Assembly (NCBI RefSeq): GCF_047246645.1 | Contig: NZ_JBFOKR010000003.1 | Span: forward strand, 1 to 64,000 | Reading direction: 5' to 3' | DNA: 64,000 nt | DNA from: Ferdinandcohnia sp047246645 | GTDB taxonomy: Bacteria > Bacillota > Bacilli > Bacillales > Bacillaceae_L | Shown: in pieces, positions 60,776-64,000 of the stretch | How the letters are laid out: every line of letters begins with the position of its first letter | Position numbering within the stretch: position 1 is the stretch's first letter | Notes under the pieces: model-generated | What the model was told of the DNA's origin: nothing | What the model saw: only the letters and a program-made list of their open reading frames with translations | The model's database searches: none | Translations under genes and position numbers: made by a program

Positions 60776-60840
60776 TGCGATACACGTAAGATGTAAAAAT
60801 GAGCAAGGGTGTATCGCAAGAGCGTGATGCGATATACGCA
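60776..60840. repeat. Cluster of TGCGATAYAC repeats
   Basis: TGCGATACAC (60776) is followed by its perfect inverted copy GTGTATCGCA (60809-60818) and by TGCGATATACGCA (60828-60840). The first pair can form a 10-base stem after the Eis-like gene. It lacks a U-tract, so a terminator is doubtful. Confidence 0.5.
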
Positions 60841-60926
60841 TGTCAGGAATACGAGTAACTGCGAAAATATGTAGATACCATAAGATAACATTGCAATAAA
60901 ATACCAAAAACAAAGGAGAACTTAAA

Positions 60927-61799
60927 ATGATCACGATTAAACGTTTATCAGATTGTACTCTTGAAGATGCTGTGTATGCTTGGAATAGGGGATTTGAAGG
61001 ATACTATTTTACTATGAATACAACTGTAGATCTTTTTACGAGAAGGTTGATTTTAGAGGGGCTCTCTCCAACGTTATCAGTTATTGCTTATGACGGGACT
61101 ACTCCAGTTGGGATAATCCTTAATGGAGTCAGACTCATTAACGGAAAAAAGGTTTCTTGGAATGGCGGAACAGGTGTGGCGCCAGAATATCGTGGAAAAG
61201 GTGTAGGCAAGCAACTTATGGAGGCAATTCTAGCAATCTATGAGGAAGAAGGTGTCGATGTAGCTACCCTTGAAGCGATTAGTGAAAACAAGAAGGCAAT
61301 TACGTTGTATGAAAAAGTTGGTTATAAAGTAATTGATGACCTTGTCCATTTACAACATAATGGAAGCTTAGCTAACGGGGCATTTTCCACTGAAGATGTG
61401 GGATACACCTATGTGAAGGGTTTACCTATCGATGCATCAAAACTCAGCTTTTATAAGGCAATGGTACCTTGGCAAACACAATGGAATAATGCTCGTGATG
61501 GAGAGTCACTGCTTACCCTCGATGAGAAAGGCAATGTAATTGGATACGCCATTTTTAAAAGGCATTTTAATGAGGAAGGACAATTACAAGCAATTATTCT
61601 ATATCAATGCGAAGCAGCACCATCGATAGAGGATAAAGAAGGAGTAGTCAGAGGTTTACTACAAAGAGTCTATGGATCTTCAGAACTTGAACTACTTAGG
61701 TCTGCCGGAAATATTTCTACCTCAAATAAAATTTTATGTGAATTATTAAAAAATGAAGGCTTTAGTGTGAAAGCAGAGCAAGTCTTTATGATAAAATAA
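60927..61799 (+). CDS. GNAT-family N-acetyltransferase
   Basis: The 290-residue protein has an N-terminal GNAT domain with the acetyl-CoA-binding GVAPEYRGKGVGKQLMEAIL motif (about 91-110) and TLEAISENKKAITLYEKVGYK. A C-terminal half of similar fold lacks a clear motif. It is the second of three consecutive acetyltransferase genes. SD AAAGGAGAA. Substrate unknown. Confidence 0.88.
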   Translation: MITIKRLSDCTLEDAVYAWNRGFEGYYFTMNTTVDLFTRRLILEGLSPTLSVIAYDGTTPVGIILNGVRLINGKKVSWNGGTGVAPEYRGKGVGKQLMEAILAIYEEEGVDVATLEAISENKKAITLYEKVGYKVIDDLVHLQHNGSLANGAFSTEDVGYTYVKGLPIDASKLSFYKAMVPWQTQWNNARDGESLLTLDEKGNVIGYAIFKRHFNEEGQLQAIILYQCEAAPSIEDKEGVVRGLLQRVYGSSELELLRSAGNISTSNKILCELLKNEGFSVKAEQVFMIK

Positions 61800-61813
61800 A
61801 TTATTAGAATATT

Positions 61814-61841
61814 TCCACCTTTATAGCAGGGTGGATTTATT
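61814..61841 (+). terminator. Weak terminator after the second acetyltransferase gene
   Basis: TCCACC pairs with GGTGGA and is followed by TTTATTTTT. Confidence 0.6.
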
Positions 61842-61879
61842 TTTGCAAAATGCAACTCATTGTAAGGGGGGAGGTTCTT

Positions 61880-62347
61880 TTGAGGAAGATCATCCTGCGA
61901 GACGTCACGATGAATAATCTTTTTGATGTGATTCAATTAAAGACCGAGAACAAAACTGAGTTTGTGTTGTTTGAAAAATGGGTGGCTTCAAATGTTTTTT
62001 CATTGGCTCAAGCAAAGGTCCAGCCAGATTGGGTTACAAAGGCGATATACGATGGTATCCAACTCATTGGTTTTACAATGTATGGTCTAGAAACAGAACA
62101 TAATCGCTATGAATTATGTAGAATCATGATTGATCATAAATACCAAGGTAAAGGATATGGAACAGCTGCTGTTAAAGAAGTTATCGATGAGATGGTACGA
62201 ACATTACCTTATTGTACCGAGATTTATTTATCTGTTATACCGGAAAACAAGGCAGCAATCCACGTATATACGGAAGCTGGATTTAAAAAGACTGGAGAAA
62301 TTATTAAAGGCTTTGTTGATGAGGATGTATACTGCTATAAGGTGTAG
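61880..62347 (+). CDS. GNAT-family acetyltransferase, spermine/spermidine acetyltransferase-like
   Basis: 155 residues from TTG 61880, which sits 6 bases after GGGGGGAGG; the in-frame ATG at 61850 would include the SD. The single GNAT domain shows IGFTMYGLE, MIDHKYQGKGYGTAAVKEVI (acetyl-CoA loop) and EIYLSVIPENKAAIHVYTEAGFKKTGE. The pattern is similar to BltD-type polyamine acetyltransferases. It is followed 30 bases later by a transporter gene, which fits a small detoxification unit. Confidence 0.85.
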   Translation: MRKIILRDVTMNNLFDVIQLKTENKTEFVLFEKWVASNVFSLAQAKVQPDWVTKAIYDGIQLIGFTMYGLETEHNRYELCRIMIDHKYQGKGYGTAAVKEVIDEMVRTLPYCTEIYLSVIPENKAAIHVYTEAGFKKTGEIIKGFVDEDVYCYKV

Positions 62348-62377
62348 TTGTGTGTCTAAGGTGGAAGGAGTAGAAGT

Positions 62378-63361
62378 GTGAAAGCAATCGCAATTGGTAT
62401 TTTATCGTCCGTGTTTTTTGCTGTTACTTTTATTTTAAATCGTTCAATGGAACTATCAGGTGGAAGCTGGTTATGGAGTTCCTCGTTGCGATATTTCTTT
62501 ATGCTCCCGTTTTTATTAGGTATCGTGCTTATACGAGGGAACATGAAGGGGCTGTTAAACGAACTCCGTTTACATCCAATAAAGTGGATGTTTTGGAGTA
62601 CAGTAGGGTTCGGGTTGTTCTATGCACCTTTAACTTTTGCCGCAGCATCAGGACCCGGTTGGTTAGTTGCAGGAACTTGGCAATTTGTAATTATTGCTGG
62701 ACTTCTGGTTGTACCTGTATTTTATAAAACTGTTCAAACAGAAAAAGGAGAGCAGCGGGTACGTGAGAAAATACCGTTTAAGGGACTTATTTTTTCTTGT
62801 TTTATTTTTATCGGTATTATTTTGATTCAGCTACAAGAAGCAAGCGAAGGGTTCAGCGCAGAAATGTTATTGTTAGGTGTGCTCCCAGTTGTAGTTGCTG
62901 CGTTTGCCTATCCATTAGGTAATCGTAAAATGATGGAGCATTGTAAAAATGAGTTCGATACCTTTCAACGGGTCCTAGGAATGACGATTGCTTCAACACC
63001 ATTCTGGTTAGTCATTGCTGGAACAGGAGCAGCTACAGTTGGTTTACCGAGCATGGATCAAGTTATACAATCTTTCATTGTTGGCATTTCATCGGGTGTG
63101 ATTGCAACTGTACTCTTCTTCTTTGCGACTGAGCTTGTAAAACATGATCAAAGTAAATTGGCGGCTGTAGAAGCTACTCAAGCTACACAAATTTTATTTG
63201 TCATGTTAGGTGAAATTGTTCTGTTGAATGAATCAATACCAAGCGTTTATTCATTTATCGGTCTGCTAATGATCATCGTTGGAATGGTACTTCACAGTTT
63301 ATTTTCAAATAGGAAAATGCCCCTTAAGCCAAGCAAATTACAAGGTAAAGTGGGGATTTAA
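62378..63361 (+). CDS. DMT-superfamily transporter (multidrug-resistance efflux EmrE-like, 10 TM)
   Basis: The 327-residue protein has about ten hydrophobic helices in two EamA-like halves, beginning MKAIAIGILSSVFFAVTFILNRSMELSGG. The conserved FAAASGPGWLVAGTWQF and ATQATQILFVMLGEIVLLNESIPS segments mark the family. The GTG start lies behind GGTGGAAGGAG. It is probably co-transcribed with the upstream acetyltransferase gene. Substrate unknown. Confidence 0.85.
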   Translation: MKAIAIGILSSVFFAVTFILNRSMELSGGSWLWSSSLRYFFMLPFLLGIVLIRGNMKGLLNELRLHPIKWMFWSTVGFGLFYAPLTFAAASGPGWLVAGTWQFVIIAGLLVVPVFYKTVQTEKGEQRVREKIPFKGLIFSCFIFIGIILIQLQEASEGFSAEMLLLGVLPVVVAAFAYPLGNRKMMEHCKNEFDTFQRVLGMTIASTPFWLVIAGTGAATVGLPSMDQVIQSFIVGISSGVIATVLFFFATELVKHDQSKLAAVEATQATQILFVMLGEIVLLNESIPSVYSFIGLLMIIVGMVLHSLFSNRKMPLKPSKLQGKVGI

Positions 63362-63362
63362 T

Positions 63363-63391
63363 GGTGTCTCAAGTGAGGCATCTTTTTTAAT
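63363..63391 (+). terminator. Terminator of the DMT transporter gene
   Basis: GGTGTCTC pairs imperfectly with GAGGCATC around AAGT, followed by TTTTTT. Confidence 0.7.
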
Positions 63392-63399
63392 GAAGTCAA

Positions 63400-63426
63400 A
63401 AACACTCCCCATTACTGAGGAGTGCC
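63400..63426 (-). terminator. Terminator of clpE
   Basis: On the minus strand CACTCCTC pairs with GGGGAGTG (one G-U pair) and is followed by TTTTTG. Confidence 0.82.
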
Positions 63427-63432
63427 AGAGAA

Positions 63433-64000
63433 TTATTTAATGACTATCTTATCGTTTTCCATCGTTACAACAAGAGTCGTTTTGTTTTCATCTTCTAGTA
63501 GAACATCGGTAATTTGGTCCTCTAGTTGCTCTTGAATAACACGACGAAGTGGACGTGCTCCAAAGGCAGGATGGTAACCAAGTTCAGCTAATTTTTGTTT
63601 CGCTGCTTCTTCTACTGTAATTGTAATATTTTGTTCTTGAAGTGTTGCTTCAAGTTCTTTAAGCATTAAATCAACGATTTGCAGCAGATGCTCTTTTTCA
63701 AGCTGCTTGAATTCAATAATGCTGTCAAATCGGTTTAAGAATTCTGGTTTAAAGAAAGAACCAAGTGAGTCTAAAATAGAGGACTCTTTATATGCATCTG
63801 TCTCAGCTTTTTCAAAACCTACAGTAATCTTCTTATGACCGACACCAGCGTTACTAGTCATAATAATGACAGTTTCTTTAAAGCTGACAGTTCTGCCTTG
63901 GCTATCTGTTAGTCGGCCATCTTCTAAGATTTGAAGGAACATGTGTTGAACATCTGGATGTGCTTTTTCAATTTCATCTAACAGGATAATGCTATATGGG
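63433..64000 (-). CDS. clpE: ATP-dependent Clp protease ATP-binding subunit ClpE, C-terminal part (partial)
   Basis: The frame runs off the right edge of the window, so only about the last 189 residues are seen. The fragment starts in the second AAA+ domain with Walker B ILLDEIEKAHPDV. It continues through FLQILEDGRLTDSQGRTVSF, the sensor-1 MTSNAG, the LNRFD arginine-finger region and the D2-small domain FGARPLRRVIQ. Synteny after motAB identifies ClpE rather than ClpC. ClpE unfolds proteins for ClpP in heat stress. Confidence 0.9.
   Translation of the reverse strand, partial: PYSIILLDEIEKAHPDVQHMFLQILEDGRLTDSQGRTVSFKETVIIMTSNAGVGHKKITVGFEKAETDAYKESSILDSLGSFFKPEFLNRFDSIIEFKQLEKEHLLQIVDLMLKELEATLQEQNITITVEEAAKQKLAELGYHPAFGARPLRRVIQEQLEDQITDVLLEDENKTTLVVTMENDKIVIK

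Noticed and set aside
1..64000. Prophage, transposase, CRISPR array, tRNA or rRNA genes
   Set aside because: None seen; the only mobile-like DNA is the dispersed repeat pair, which carries no gene.

Overview
The window is chromosomal DNA of a low-GC, endospore-forming member of the Bacillaceae (Bacillus sensu lato). The evidence is an alpha/beta-type SASP with a sigma-G-like promoter, a Spo0E-type phosphatase, a KinD-like sporulation kinase, S-box riboswitches, strong purine-rich Shine-Dalgarno sites and AT-rich spacers. The backbone gene order (ligD-ku, sigI-rsgI, sspD, ktrD, ogt, mtnA/K/U/E/W/X/B/D, spo0E, kinD, motB/motA, clpE) follows the B. subtilis ykoU-to-clpE region as I know it. Other genes are interspersed. 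I see no prophage, transposase, CRISPR array, rRNA or tRNA.

Layout: 0.4-1.9 kb holds an NprR/Rap-like regulator followed by a 42-residue exported-peptide gene, a probable quorum-sensing cassette. 1.9-6.1 kb holds a small membrane protein, a GbsR-type repressor and the divergent opuAA-AB-AC glycine betaine importer. 6.2-6.8 kb is a structured dispersed repeat whose second copy lies at 54.7-55.2 kb. 7-13.1 kb holds an SwrC-like RND pump and the NHEJ pair ligD and ku. 13.4-17 kb holds sigI-rsgI, a SASP and a KtrD-like potassium transporter. 18-23.3 kb holds a B12/radical-SAM protein and a two-gene 2-oxoacid:ferredoxin oxidoreductase. 23.6-28.3 kb holds a polysaccharide deacetylase, a chemoreceptor, ogt, a MOSC protein and an ArsR-type regulator. 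28.6-36.8 kb is a complete methionine salvage set with two SAM riboswitches. 36.9-38.1 kb holds a CBS protein and spo0E. 38.4-41.9 kb is a fixABCX electron-bifurcation operon. 42-47.7 kb holds an ORFan, an MFS pump, an aldo/keto reductase, kinD and an inositol-phosphatase-family gene. 47.8-53 kb holds phnD-C-E-E and a 5'-nucleotidase. 53-54.6 kb is motAB. 55.4-63.4 kb holds two peptidases, small membrane or unknown proteins, a TetR regulator with three GNAT acetyltransferases, and a DMT transporter. The window ends inside clpE.

The most interesting reading is functional. Both the 2-oxoacid:ferredoxin oxidoreductase and the fixABCX operon are preceded by Fnr-type dyads (TGTGA-N6-TCACA or one mismatch from it) and by CcpA cre-like sites. 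This suggests a low-oxygen, carbon-controlled ferredoxin/quinone electron module. Other regulatory signals read from sequence are a PhoP-box-like array before phnD, a candidate GbsR operator before opuA, a TetR-family operator, possible SD-sequestering hairpins and a sigma-I-like promoter. All regulatory assignments are predictions from sequence.
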